Shown here: one piece after another, positions 27,908 to 35,373 of the stretch
Layout of the letters: every line of letters begins with the position of its first letter
How positions within the stretch are numbered: the stretch's first letter is position 1
Assembly: GCA_902613065.1 (NCBI GenBank)
Contig: CACMFU010000012.1
Coordinates: forward strand, 1-35,373
Direction: 5' to 3'
Length of the DNA: 35,373 nucleotides
From: an uncultured Pelagibacteraceae bacterium
Lineage (GTDB): Bacteria > Pseudomonadota > Alphaproteobacteria > Pelagibacterales > Pelagibacteraceae
Program-made: the position numbers and the translations under genes
Notes under the pieces: generated by a model
Told to the model about the DNA's origin: nothing
Database searches by the model: none
What the model saw: the letters and a program-made list of their open reading frames with translations, nothing else

Positions 27908-28618
27908 TTATTTTTTCTTTTTATCTGCAGATTTTTTTTGTTTTTCAATTTGCTCAATTTTTTCTTCAATTGACATTCGGTTAATATTTTTGACTGATTT
28001 TCTAATTAAAACTTCTGTATTTTTTGATCCAGGAATAGAACCTTTTAAATATAGCAAATTATTTTCTTTGTCAGTTTTTATAACTTCAATATTTTGTATA
28101 GTTCTAATTTTATCTCCCATATGACCAGCCATTTTTTTTCCTTTAAAAACTTTACCTGGATCCTGCCTTTGTCCTGTTGAACCATGAGATCTATGAGAAA
28201 TTGAAACACCGTGTGTAGCTCTTAAGCCACCAAAATTATGCCTTTTCATTGCACCTGCAAATCCTTTTCCAATGGTTTTAGATTTAACATCTACAAATTT
28301 TACATTCTCAAATATTTCTAATCCAATTTCATTTCCTTCTTTGAAATTTTCAGTGTTTTCTAACCTAAACTCTTTAAGTATTTTTTTTGGCTCAGTATTT
28401 TTTTTGGCAAAAAAACCTTTCATGGCTTTGGTTAATTTTGAGTTTTTTATTTTTCCAAAACCTATTTGGACTGCACTATATCCCCTATTTTCTTTGTTAA
28501 TAATATTTATTACTCTTCCAGTCTCCATTTTTAAAACAGTAACTGGAACCGATTGGCCAGTTTTAAAAAACTCTCTGGACATTCCTATTTTTTTTCCAAT
28601 TAAAGCTAAATTTTCCAT
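27908..28618 (-). CDS. rplC: 50S ribosomal protein L3
   Basis: 236 residues. LALIGKKIGMSREFFKTGQS start, GFAGAMKRHNFGGLRATHG, and STGQRQDPGKVFKGKKMAGH, in which Gln150 is at the position methylated by PrmB in E. coli. The last about 30 residues are a Lys-rich tail beyond the usual end. L3 nucleates 50S assembly beside the peptidyl-transferase centre. One-base overlap with rpsJ. Confidence 0.97.
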   Translation of the reverse strand: MENLALIGKKIGMSREFFKTGQSVPVTVLKMETGRVINIINKENRGYSAVQIGFGKIKNSKLTKAMKGFFAKKNTEPKKILKEFRLENTENFKEGNEIGLEIFENVKFVDVKSKTIGKGFAGAMKRHNFGGLRATHGVSISHRSHGSTGQRQDPGKVFKGKKMAGHMGDKIRTIQNIEVIKTDKENNLLYLKGSIPGSKNTEVLIRKSVKNINRMSIEEKIEQIEKQKKSADKKKK

Positions 28619-28926
28619 TATATTTTAATCTCCACATCTACTCCTGACGCTAAATCAAGTTTCATAAGTGCTTCAACTGTTGCAGGTGTAGGTTCTATTA
28701 TATCAATTAATCTTTTATGAGTTCTTGTTTCAAATTGTTCTCTACTTTTTTTATCAATATGTGGAGATCTTAAAACAGTATATCTCTCTATTTTTGTAGG
28801 TAAAGGAATTGGACCTTTAATATTAGCTCCTGTTCTTTTAACAGTATTTACAATCTCCTCCGTGGACTGATCCAAGACCTTGTTATCGTACGCTCTTAAT
28901 TTTATTCTAATATTTTGTTTATCCAT
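28618..28926 (-). CDS. rpsJ: 30S ribosomal protein S10 (NusE)
   Basis: 102 residues, normal. [40 protein letters not shown] and [19 protein letters not shown] are diagnostic; the loop around [12 protein letters not shown] also engages NusB/NusG in antitermination. It starts two bases after the fusA stop, so the S10 operon has no promoter of its own here and the tuf gene often found at this point is absent. Confidence 0.98.
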   Translation of the reverse strand: MDKQNIRIKLRAYDNKVLDQSTEEIVNTVKRTGANIKGPIPLPTKIERYTVLRSPHIDKKSREQFETRTHKRLIDIIEPTPATVEALMKLDLASGVDVEIKI

Positions 28927-28928
28927 AA

Positions 28929-31004
28929 TTAACCTGTTTTCTTGGTTACCTCATCTTGAACATTTTGTGGAACTTTGTCGTAATGATCAAAAAACATTGA
29001 GTATTGAGCTCTACCTTGTGACATAGATCTTAAGCTATTTATATAACCAAACATATTTGCTAATGGCACCATTGCTGTTATTACTGTTGCATTTCCTCTT
29101 TGTTCCTGAGTACTTATTTGTCCTCTTCTACTATTTAAGTCACCAATTACATCGCCCATGTAATCTTCTGGTGTAACAACTTCCACTCTCATTACTGGTT
29201 CTAAAAGTTTTAAAGTTCCACGTGCACATGCTTCTTTAAAGCATTGTCTAGATGCAAGTTCAAAAGCTAATACACTTGAGTCAACATCATGATGTAAGCC
29301 ATCTAAGATCGTAACCTTATAATCGATAAGTGGAAATCCAGCTAAAATTCCACTGTCAGCTATTGTCTCTACGCCTTTTTCAACACCTGGTATAAATTCT
29401 TTTGGTATTGCTCCACCTTTTATTTTGCTTTCAACTTCTCTACCTTTACCTGGCTCTAGGGGTTCAACGGATAATTTTACTCTAGCAAACTGTCCTGCAC
29501 CACCACTCTGCTTTTTATGAGTGTAATCAAATTCAGCAGCATTTAATATTGTTTCTCTGTATGCAACTTGAGGTGCTCCTACATTTGCCTCAACTTTGAA
29601 TTCTCTTTTCATCCTGTCAACAATAATGTCTAGGTGTAATTCACCCATTCCCTTAATTATTGTCTGACCAGACTCTTCGTCTGATGAAACTCTGAAAGAA
29701 GGATCCTCTTTTGCTAACCTTCCTAATGCTTCACCCATTTTTTCTTGGTCAGCTTTTGATTTTGGTTCTACAGCAATTTCTATAACTGGATCTGGAAATT
29801 CCATTGGCTCAAGTAATACTGGCGCATCTTTATTTGCCAATGTATGACCTGTTATTGTATTTTTTAATCCAGCTAGGGCAACTATATCACCTGCGCTTGC
29901 TTCTTTAATATCTTCTCTTGAATTAGCATGCATTAGAAGCATTCTTCCAACTCTTTCCTCTTTATCTGAAGAAGTATTATAAACTCCAGTTCCAGATTTA
30001 ACTGTACCTGAGTAAATTCTGATAAATGTAAGACTTCCTACGAATGGATCTGTTGCTACTTTAAAAGCTAAGGCTGAAAAAGGTGCACTATCTTCAAACT
30101 TCATCTCAATTTCCTCATCTGATCCTGGTTTTGTTCCCATAATAGATCCAAGATCCTCTGGACTTGGTAAGTAATCAACAACAGCATCTAATAATGGTTG
30201 GACACCTTTATTTTTAAAAGCAGAACCTGTTAAAACTGGCACAAATTCGAAATTTAAACATCCTTTTCTTACACATTTAATTAAATCTTCTTGTTTTATT
30301 TCTTCACCACCTAAATAAGCTTCCATTAATTTTTCATCTTGCTCAACAGCAGTCTCAACTAATTCTTGTCTGTATTTATTACATGTCTCTTTAAGATCAT
30401 CTGGAATATCTTTTTCTTCCCATTCTGCACCAAGGTCTTCGTTTTTCCAAACGATTGCTTTCATTTTGACTAAGTCAACAACACCTTTTAATGATGCTTC
30501 TATTCCTATTGGTATCTGCATAACTAAAGGTTTAGCTCCTAGTCTATCTTTAATCATATCCACACATCTAAAGAAATCTGCACCGGTTCTATCAAGTTTA
30601 TTAACAAAACAAATTCTAGGAACTTTATATTTATCAGCTTGTCTCCAAACTGTTTCAGATTGTGGTTCAACACCAGCAACGCCATCAAATACTGCAACGG
30701 CTCCGTCCAAGACTTTTAAAGAACGTTCAACTTCAATTGTAAAATCAACGTGACCAGGAGTATCAATAATATTAATTCTATGCTCTCTCCAAAAACAAGT
30801 AGTTGCGGCTGATGTTATTGTGATACCTCTTTCCTGTTCTTGTTCCATCCAATCCATCGTGGCAGCACCATCATGAACTTCACCAATTTTATGACTTTTT
30901 CCTGTATAATATAAAATTCTTTCTGTAGTTGTAGTTTTACCAGCATCTATGTGGGCCATGATGCCAATGTTTCTATATTTATTTAGTGGATGAGTTTTTG
31001 CCAT
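28929..31004 (-). CDS. fusA: Elongation factor G
   Basis: 691 residues from the ATG at 31004 ([20 protein letters not shown]); the frame also has an ATG at 31016, four codons upstream and overlapping the rpsG stop, which lacks conservation. GTPase motifs: G1 AHIDAGKT at residues 17-24, switch region [12 protein letters not shown]3 DTPGHVDF and G4 NKLD. C-terminal domains IV/V contain [11 protein letters not shown] and [20 protein letters not shown] translocates tRNA-mRNA on the ribosome. It is sandwiched between rpsG and rpsJ. Confidence 0.98.
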   Translation of the reverse strand: MAKTHPLNKYRNIGIMAHIDAGKTTTTERILYYTGKSHKIGEVHDGAATMDWMEQEQERGITITSAATTCFWREHRINIIDTPGHVDFTIEVERSLKVLDGAVAVFDGVAGVEPQSETVWRQADKYKVPRICFVNKLDRTGADFFRCVDMIKDRLGAKPLVMQIPIGIEASLKGVVDLVKMKAIVWKNEDLGAEWEEKDIPDDLKETCNKYRQELVETAVEQDEKLMEAYLGGEEIKQEDLIKCVRKGCLNFEFVPVLTGSAFKNKGVQPLLDAVVDYLPSPEDLGSIMGTKPGSDEEIEMKFEDSAPFSALAFKVATDPFVGSLTFIRIYSGTVKSGTGVYNTSSDKEERVGRMLLMHANSREDIKEASAGDIVALAGLKNTITGHTLANKDAPVLLEPMEFPDPVIEIAVEPKSKADQEKMGEALGRLAKEDPSFRVSSDEESGQTIIKGMGELHLDIIVDRMKREFKVEANVGAPQVAYRETILNAAEFDYTHKKQSGGAGQFARVKLSVEPLEPGKGREVESKIKGGAIPKEFIPGVEKGVETIADSGILAGFPLIDYKVTILDGLHHDVDSSVLAFELASRQCFKEACARGTLKLLEPVMRVEVVTPEDYMGDVIGDLNSRRGQISTQEQRGNATVITAMVPLANMFGYINSLRSMSQGRAQYSMFFDHYDKVPQNVQDEVTKKTG

Positions 31005-31009
31005 ATTAA

Positions 31010-31480
31010 TTACCATCTAAAATGAGCAAAAGCTTTATTTGACTCTGCCATTTTATGTGTATCTTCTTTCTTTTTTATTGCTGAACCTCTTTTTTGATAT
31101 GCATCAAAAATTTCATTAAATAATTTATCAGACATTTTTTTATCTTTTCTTTTTCTTGATGCATCAATAATCCATCTTAATGCTAATGCTTGCGATCTTT
31201 TAGCTTTAACTTCTACAGGAACTTGATAGGTAGCACCACCAACACGTCTCGATCGAACTTCTACAGTCGGTCTTACATTATTAATTGCATCATTAAATAC
31301 TGTTAAAGGTTCGTCTTTTGATTTTGTTTTAATTTTATCAATCGCATCATAAACAATTTTTTCTGCGATAGTTTTTTTACCATCTAACATTATAGAATTG
31401 ATTAATTTTGGAATTATTACAGATTTATATTTAGGATCTACAATTGGAATTTTTTTAGGAGCTTTTCTTTTTCGAGACAT
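31010..31480 (-). CDS. rpsG: 30S ribosomal protein S7
   Basis: 156 residues, the family norm. Basic N-terminus [40 protein letters not shown] and [20 protein letters not shown] are S7 landmarks. S7 nucleates the 30S head and in E. coli represses the str operon by binding between rpsL and rpsG; here only three bases separate those genes, so such a site would have to lie within coding sequence or in the rpsL leader. Confidence 0.97.
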   Translation of the reverse strand: MSRKRKAPKKIPIVDPKYKSVIIPKLINSIMLDGKKTIAEKIVYDAIDKIKTKSKDEPLTVFNDAINNVRPTVEVRSRRVGGATYQVPVEVKAKRSQALALRWIIDASRKRKDKKMSDKLFNEIFDAYQKRGSAIKKKEDTHKMAESNKAFAHFRW

Positions 31481-31483
31481 GTT

Positions 31484-31855
31484 TTATTTACCCTTTTTCG
31501 TTCCATATAAAGAACGTCTCTGTTTTCTGTTTGCAACTCCTTGCGTATCTAAATTGCCACGAAGTATATGGTATCTTACACCAGGTAAATCTTTAACTCG
31601 TCCACCTCTTATCAATACTACAGAGTGTTCTTGTAAATTATGTCCTTCTCCTGGAATATATGCTGTAACTTCAAAACCATTTGATAATCTAACTCTTGCA
31701 ACCTTTCTTAGTGCCGAGTTTGGTTTCTTTGGTGTAGTTGTATATACTTTTACACATACACCTCTTTTTAAAGGTTGTTTTTGTAAGGCAGGAACTTTAT
31801 TCCTCGCAATTTGTTTTTCTCGACCTTTTCTTAACAACTGGTTTATTGTTGGCAT
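31484..31855 (-). CDS. rpsL: 30S ribosomal protein S12
   Basis: 123 residues. [40 protein letters not shown] and [20 protein letters not shown] are diagnostic. Lys43 of PKKPNS and the Lys of GRVKDLPG, the positions altered in streptomycin-resistant strains, are wild type. First gene of the long rpsL-to-adk run; a strong promoter lies about 90 bases upstream. Confidence 0.98.
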   Translation of the reverse strand: MPTINQLLRKGREKQIARNKVPALQKQPLKRGVCVKVYTTTPKKPNSALRKVARVRLSNGFEVTAYIPGEGHNLQEHSVVLIRGGRVKDLPGVRYHILRGNLDTQGVANRKQRRSLYGTKKGK

Positions 31856-31883
31856 AAAATTTAAATAAGTTTGATTTTAGATG

Positions 31884-31903
31884 AAATAACTGTCAGGTTA
31901 TTT
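31884..31903. repeat. Inverted repeat in the rpsL leader
   Basis: AAATAAC (31884-31890) and GTTATTT (31897-31903) are perfect 7-base inverted copies around a 6-base loop. On the minus strand this lies between the predicted transcription start and rpsL, so a leader-RNA hairpin is possible. No T-run follows, so it is not a typical terminator. Confidence 0.45.
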
Positions 31904-31914
31904 GTGGCAGCGTT

Positions 31915-31931
31915 TAGTGCACTAGTCACTA
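31915..31931. repeat. Nested palindromes downstream of the rpsL promoter
   Basis: TAGTGCACTA (31915-31924) is a perfect 10-base palindrome. The next seven bases, GTCACTA, repeat the CACTA motif with an overlapping CTAG centre, giving three CACTA/TAGTG half-sites in 17 bases. The position, just downstream of the predicted start, suits a repressor site or RNA structure; no factor is recognised. Confidence 0.35.
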
Positions 31932-31953
31932 CATTCCAACCAAAAACACGCAC

Positions 31954-31981
31954 AAAATACTATAGAAATTCCATTTGTCAA
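31954..31981 (-). promoter_or_regulatory. Sigma70-like promoter of the rpsL (str-S10-spc) run
   Basis: Minus strand: consensus TTGACA (31981-31976, 6 of 6), a 16-base spacer, TATTTT (31959-31954, 4 of 6). The start would be near 31947, giving a leader of about 90 bases before rpsL. It is the only promoter-like match I see ahead of the whole 13 kb rpsL-to-adk run. Confidence 0.6.
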
Positions 31982-31995
31982 ATTAAAAGACATGG

Positions 31996-32011
31996 AAAAA
32001 TGACGATTTTT
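31996..32011 (-). terminator. Weak AT-only hairpin at the rpoC stop
   Basis: AAAAAT-GACG-ATTTTT: a 6-base inverted repeat around four bases, touching the rpoC stop codon. There is no GC stem, so it is only a possible weak terminator or pause site between rpoC and the rpsL promoter. Confidence 0.25.
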
Positions 32012-35000
32012 TATTGATTTACGGGACTTTCTGCTTGCTCAATCTTCTCATTCTCAGCAATGAATTTTTCATCGTCTAAACGAGCTTTCTTGTTCCACAA
32101 ATTTTTAACAGATCCAGTTCCAGCGGGAACTAATCGACCAACAATTACATTTTCTTTTAATCCTGATAGTTTATCTACTTTACCTTTAATCGCAGCATCT
32201 GTTAAAACTCTTGTTGTTTCTTGGAAAGAAGCAGCTGAAATAAATGACTCTGTTTGAAGTGAAGCTTTAGTTATTCCCATTAAAACTCTTTCTCCAACAG
32301 CAGGATTTTTTCCATCTTTAACAAGTTGTTCGTTAGTATTTTCAAATTTAATTCTATCAACAATTTCACCAGGTAAATATGTACTATCTCCTTGGACTTT
32401 TACTTCAACTTTTTTCAACATTTGTCTTAAAATAACTTCAATGTGTTTGTCATTTATAATTACACCTTGCAGTCTATAAACATCTTGTACCTGATTTACA
32501 AAATATTCAGTTAATTCTTCAATACCTAAAATTCTAAGAATATCATGAGGCAATGGTTGACCATCTAACAAATATTCACCTTTTTTAATTTTTTCACCTT
32601 GATTAAAATTAATATGTTTTCCTTTTGGTATTAAATAACTAGATGTATCACCACTTTCAGATTCAATTGTTACTCTTTGTTTGCCTCTTACCTCTTTACC
32701 AAATATTACTTTACCGTCATTTTCTGCAATAATTGCACTATCTTTTGCTTTTCTAGCCTCAAATAATTCAGCAACTCTTGGTAAACCTCCTGTAATATCC
32801 TTAGTTTTTGTAGTTTCTTTAGGTAATCTAGCTATAACATCTCCAGCTGAAATTTTTTGACCATCTTTAACAGATAAAATTGAATCTGGTACTAAGTAGT
32901 ATCTTGCTTCATTGTCATCAGCTTTTTTAACTACATTTCCTTTTGCATCTCTTAAAGTAATTCTTGGTTTTAAATCCGTATTCTTTGATTGTGTTTTCCA
33001 ATCAACAACAGCTTTGGTAGAAATTCCTGTTGCATCATCAGTTGTTTCTGCGATTGATACACCGTCTATTAAATCTACATAATTTGCTATCCCATCTTTT
33101 TCAGCAATAACTGGAGTTGTGTATGGATCCCACTCACATATTTTTGCTCCTTTTTTAACCTTATCTCCATTCTCAAAGAATAGTTTTGAACCATAAGGCA
33201 CTTTATATGATGCTACTTGAAGTCCGTTGTCGTCCTCGATAGAAAGTTCAGTATTTCTTCCCATTACAATTAAATTCTTTTTTGAATCAATTAATAAATT
33301 TGTATTAACAATCTTAAGTGTACCATCGTTGTTAGATACTATTTGAGATTCTTGTTTTACAGAAGCTGTTCCTCCAACGTGGAAAGTTCTCATTGTAAGT
33401 TGAGTTCCTGGTTCACCAATTGATTGTGCTGAGATCATTCCAATTGCCTCTCCAACATGAACCATTTTTCCTCTTGAAAGATCTCTTCCGTATGATGTGG
33501 CGCAAACACCTTCTTTCATTCCACATGTCATTACTGAATAGACATTTAAGCTCTTTACACCTGCAGAATCTATTTTTTCACATCCTGCTTCGTCGATCAT
33601 TTGATCTTTTTTGATTAATACTTCCCCAGTTAATGGATTTTTTACATCTTTTGCAACAACTCTTCCAAGAGCTCTTTCTGACAAACTAACCATTATGTTA
33701 CCACCTTCTAAAACTTCCGTAAGTTTTATGGAACCACATTTTTTTGTGCATTTAGGTGCAGTTATTGTTAAATCTTGGGCAACATCGCAAAGTCTTCTAG
33801 TTAAGTATCCTGAGCTTGCTGTCTTTAATGCTGTATCAGCTAATCCTTTTCTAGCTCCGTGCGTTGAGTTGAAATATTCTAGGGCAGTTAAACCTTCTTT
33901 AAAGTTTGATGTAATTGGAGATTCTATAATTTCACCAGATGGTTTAGCTATTAATCCTCTCATACCTGCTAATTGCTTCATTTGAGCAGCGGAACCTCTT
34001 GCTCCACTGTCTGCCATCATAAATACTGAATTAATTTTTAAACCATCTTCAGTCATCTCTGTAGCAGAAATTCTTTTCATCATTTCAGATGCAACTTTAT
34101 CTGTACATTTTGACCACGCATCAATTACTTTATTGTATTTTTCACCTCTAGTTATTAATCCTTCTGCATATTGATTTTCATAATCAGAAATTAGTTTTTT
34201 AGTTTCATCAATTAATTGTTGTTTGTTATCTGGAATTACTAAGTCATCCTTACCAAATGATATTCCAGCCTTAAAGGCATGTTTAAAACCAAGGTCTTTT
34301 AATTTATCGCAAAATATTACTGTGCTTTTCTGACCAGAAAATCTGAAAACATGATCAATAACCTCAGATACTATTTTCTTAGGCAACAATCTATCTACTA
34401 AAGCAAACTTATTATTTATATTTTTTGGAATTAAGTTTGCTAACAAAAATCTACCAGCTGTACTAATATGTTTTTCATATTTAATGTTACCTTTATCATC
34501 AACTGTTGCAAATCTAGAGACAATTCTTGAGTGAACTTTGATCTGACCAATTTCTAAAGCATGCTCAATCTCTGAAGTGTTTACAAAATATCCTTCAACT
34601 CTATCAGTTTGATATGGTGGTTGAGAAAGATAATATATACCTAAAATCATATCCTGACTTGGGACAATTATAGGTTTTCCATTTGATGGGCTTAAAATAT
34701 TGTTTGTAGACATCATTAAAACTCTTGCTTCTAATTGTGCCTCTAAACTTAATGGCACGTGCACTGCCATTTGATCACCATCAAAATCTGCATTGAATGC
34801 AGCACAAGTTAGTGGATGTAATTCGATTGCATTACCTTCAATTAATTTTGGTTCAAATGCCTGGACACCTAATCTATGTAGCGTTGGTGCTCTATTTAGT
34901 ATAACTGGATGCTCTCTAACAATTAATTCTAAAGCGTCCCAAACTTCATTTCTTTCTCTTTCAACAAGTTTTTTTGCTTGTTTGATTGTAGAAGCTAATC

Positions 35001-35373
35001 CAAGTTTATTTAATCTTGCATATAAAAATGGTTTAAATAATTCTAAAGCCATTTTTTTTGGCAAACCGCATTCATGTAATTTTAAGTCTGGTCCAACTAC
35101 TATTACTGACCTTCCAGAGTAATCGACCCTTTTACCTAATAAATTTTGTCTAAATCGTCCTTGCTTACCTTTTAACATCTCTGCTAAAGATTTTAGAGGT
35201 CTTTTACCTGTACCTGTTATTACTCTTCCTCTTCTACCATTGTCAAATAATGCATCAACTGATTCTTGCAACATTCTTTTTTCATTTCTTACAATTATAT
35301 CGGGAGCTTTAAGATCCATTAATCTTTTTAAACGATTATTTCTATTTATAACTCTTCTATATAAATCGTTTAA
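32011..35373 (-). CDS. rpoC: DNA-directed RNA polymerase subunit beta-prime, partial (N-terminus beyond window)
   Basis: The frame is open to the right edge; 1120 residues are visible, so about 270 N-terminal residues (first zinc site and clamp) are missing. An internal ATG at 35319 is not the start, because [18 protein letters not shown] continues upstream. The catalytic [12 protein letters not shown] (NADFDGD at 34774-34794) chelates the active-site Mg; [16 protein letters not shown] belongs to the bridge-helix/trigger-loop region. In the second zinc site the usual GVCAxCYGRDL reads [11 protein letters not shown], the last Cys being Ser (33493-33495), while a Cys not usually present occurs in [10 protein letters not shown] (33736-33750). 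The gene stops 155 bases before rpsL, i.e. rpoBC and str are adjacent. Confidence 0.97.
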   Translation of the reverse strand, partial: LNDLYRRVINRNNRLKRLMDLKAPDIIVRNEKRMLQESVDALFDNGRRGRVITGTGKRPLKSLAEMLKGKQGRFRQNLLGKRVDYSGRSVIVVGPDLKLHECGLPKKMALELFKPFLYARLNKLGLASTIKQAKKLVERERNEVWDALELIVREHPVILNRAPTLHRLGVQAFEPKLIEGNAIELHPLTCAAFNADFDGDQMAVHVPLSLEAQLEARVLMMSTNNILSPSNGKPIIVPSQDMILGIYYLSQPPYQTDRVEGYFVNTSEIEHALEIGQIKVHSRIVSRFATVDDKGNIKYEKHISTAGRFLLANLIPKNINNKFALVDRLLPKKIVSEVIDHVFRFSGQKSTVIFCDKLKDLGFKHAFKAGISFGKDDLVIPDNKQQLIDETKKLISDYENQYAEGLITRGEKYNKVIDAWSKCTDKVASEMMKRISATEMTEDGLKINSVFMMADSGARGSAAQMKQLAGMRGLIAKPSGEIIESPITSNFKEGLTALEYFNSTHGARKGLADTALKTASSGYLTRRLCDVAQDLTITAPKCTKKCGSIKLTEVLEGGNIMVSLSERALGRVVAKDVKNPLTGEVLIKKDQMIDEAGCEKIDSAGVKSLNVYSVMTCGMKEGVCATSYGRDLSRGKMVHVGEAIGMISAQSIGEPGTQLTMRTFHVGGTASVKQESQIVSNNDGTLKIVNTNLLIDSKKNLIVMGRNTELSIEDDNGLQVASYKVPYGSKLFFENGDKVKKGAKICEWDPYTTPVIAEKDGIANYVDLIDGVSIAETTDDATGISTKAVVDWKTQSKNTDLKPRITLRDAKGNVVKKADDNEARYYLVPDSILSVKDGQKISAGDVIARLPKETTKTKDITGGLPRVAELFEARKAKDSAIIAENDGKVIFGKEVRGKQRVTIESESGDTSSYLIPKGKHINFNQGEKIKKGEYLLDGQPLPHDILRILGIEELTEYFVNQVQDVYRLQGVIINDKHIEVILRQMLKKVEVKVQGDSTYLPGEIVDRIKFENTNEQLVKDGKNPAVGERVLMGITKASLQTESFISAASFQETTRVLTDAAIKGKVDKLSGLKENVIVGRLVPAGTGSVKNLWNKKARLDDEKFIAENEKIEQAESPVNQ

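Noticed and set aside
31005..31016. Upstream ATG for fusA
   Set aside because: Adds only MVIN before the conserved [12 protein letters not shown] start.
31398..31868. 156-codon open frame on the plus strand across rpsG-rpsL
   Set aside because: It is the antisense shadow of two highly conserved ribosomal genes; the translation has no family features.
33611..33985. 124-codon open frame on the plus strand inside rpoC
   Set aside because: Antisense shadow of the conserved beta-prime coding sequence.
1..35373. CRISPR array, prophage, insertion sequence, toxin-antitoxin pair or biosynthetic cluster
   Set aside because: No regularly spaced repeats, transposase, integrase or terminal repeats were seen; all bases except tiny gaps are accounted for by housekeeping genes.
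1..35373. tRNA or rRNA genes in the gaps
   Set aside because: The longest gaps (155, 61 and 54 bases) contain no tRNA-like GGTTCGAATC arm or cloverleaf that I can see.

Overview
This window is a gene-dense, strongly AT-biased, intron-free bacterial chromosome segment. The proteins are rich in lysine, isoleucine and asparagine, intergenic gaps are tiny, and there are no mobile elements. The gene order (rpoC, then str, S10, spc and alpha ribosomal clusters with adk between secY and rpsM; pyrB-pyrC-plsY-topA; a DHOase-like PyrC lacking the HxH motif) and the composition point to a streamlined marine alphaproteobacterium of the SAR11/Pelagibacterales type. That assignment is inference from style and gene order, not from a database match.

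Layout. 1-3744 (minus): gatC-gatA-gatB, the tRNA-dependent amidotransferase, followed by an overlapping O-methyltransferase cut by the window edge. 3794-10158 (plus): ruvX, then pyrB-pyrC-plsY (pyrimidine synthesis and phospholipid acylation), topA and a RidA-family gene fused to topA by a 1-base stop/start overlap. 10159-12260 (minus): ugd and galU, which together make UDP-glucuronate from glucose-1-phosphate. 12295-13098 (plus): panC. 13099-14472 (minus): mgtE. 14534-15157 (plus): lipB. 15147-18354 (minus): rpsM-rpsK-rpoA-rplQ with an RluC/D-type pseudouridine synthase behind it. 18409-31855 (minus): an apparently continuous run from rpsL to adk (rpsL-rpsG-fusA-rpsJ, the S10 and spc proteins, secY, adk). 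32011-35373 (minus): rpoC, missing its N-terminal coding part at the window edge.

The right-hand 20 kb builds the translation, transcription and secretion core: RNA polymerase beta-prime and alpha, 24 ribosomal proteins (8 small-subunit and 13 large-subunit in the S10/spc run, plus S12 and S7 upstream and S13, S11 and L17 in the alpha cluster), EF-G, SecY and adenylate kinase. Good sigma70-like promoters are visible only before rpsL and before rpsM. Fourteen gene junctions share exactly one base (stop and start fused), which suggests translational coupling throughout. No gene-free stretch longer than 300 bases exists; the longest is the 155-base rpoC-rpsL gap.

I found no hidden multi-gene novel system, CRISPR array, phage or IS element, and no tRNA or rRNA gene. 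The points most worth a second look are local: an apparent relocation of a zinc-ligand cysteine in RpoC, a DHOase with its metal motif erased, absence of rpmD and tuf from their customary positions, a shortened L24, three convergent gene pairs with no space for terminators, and promoters placed so close to start codons that the mRNAs would be nearly leaderless.
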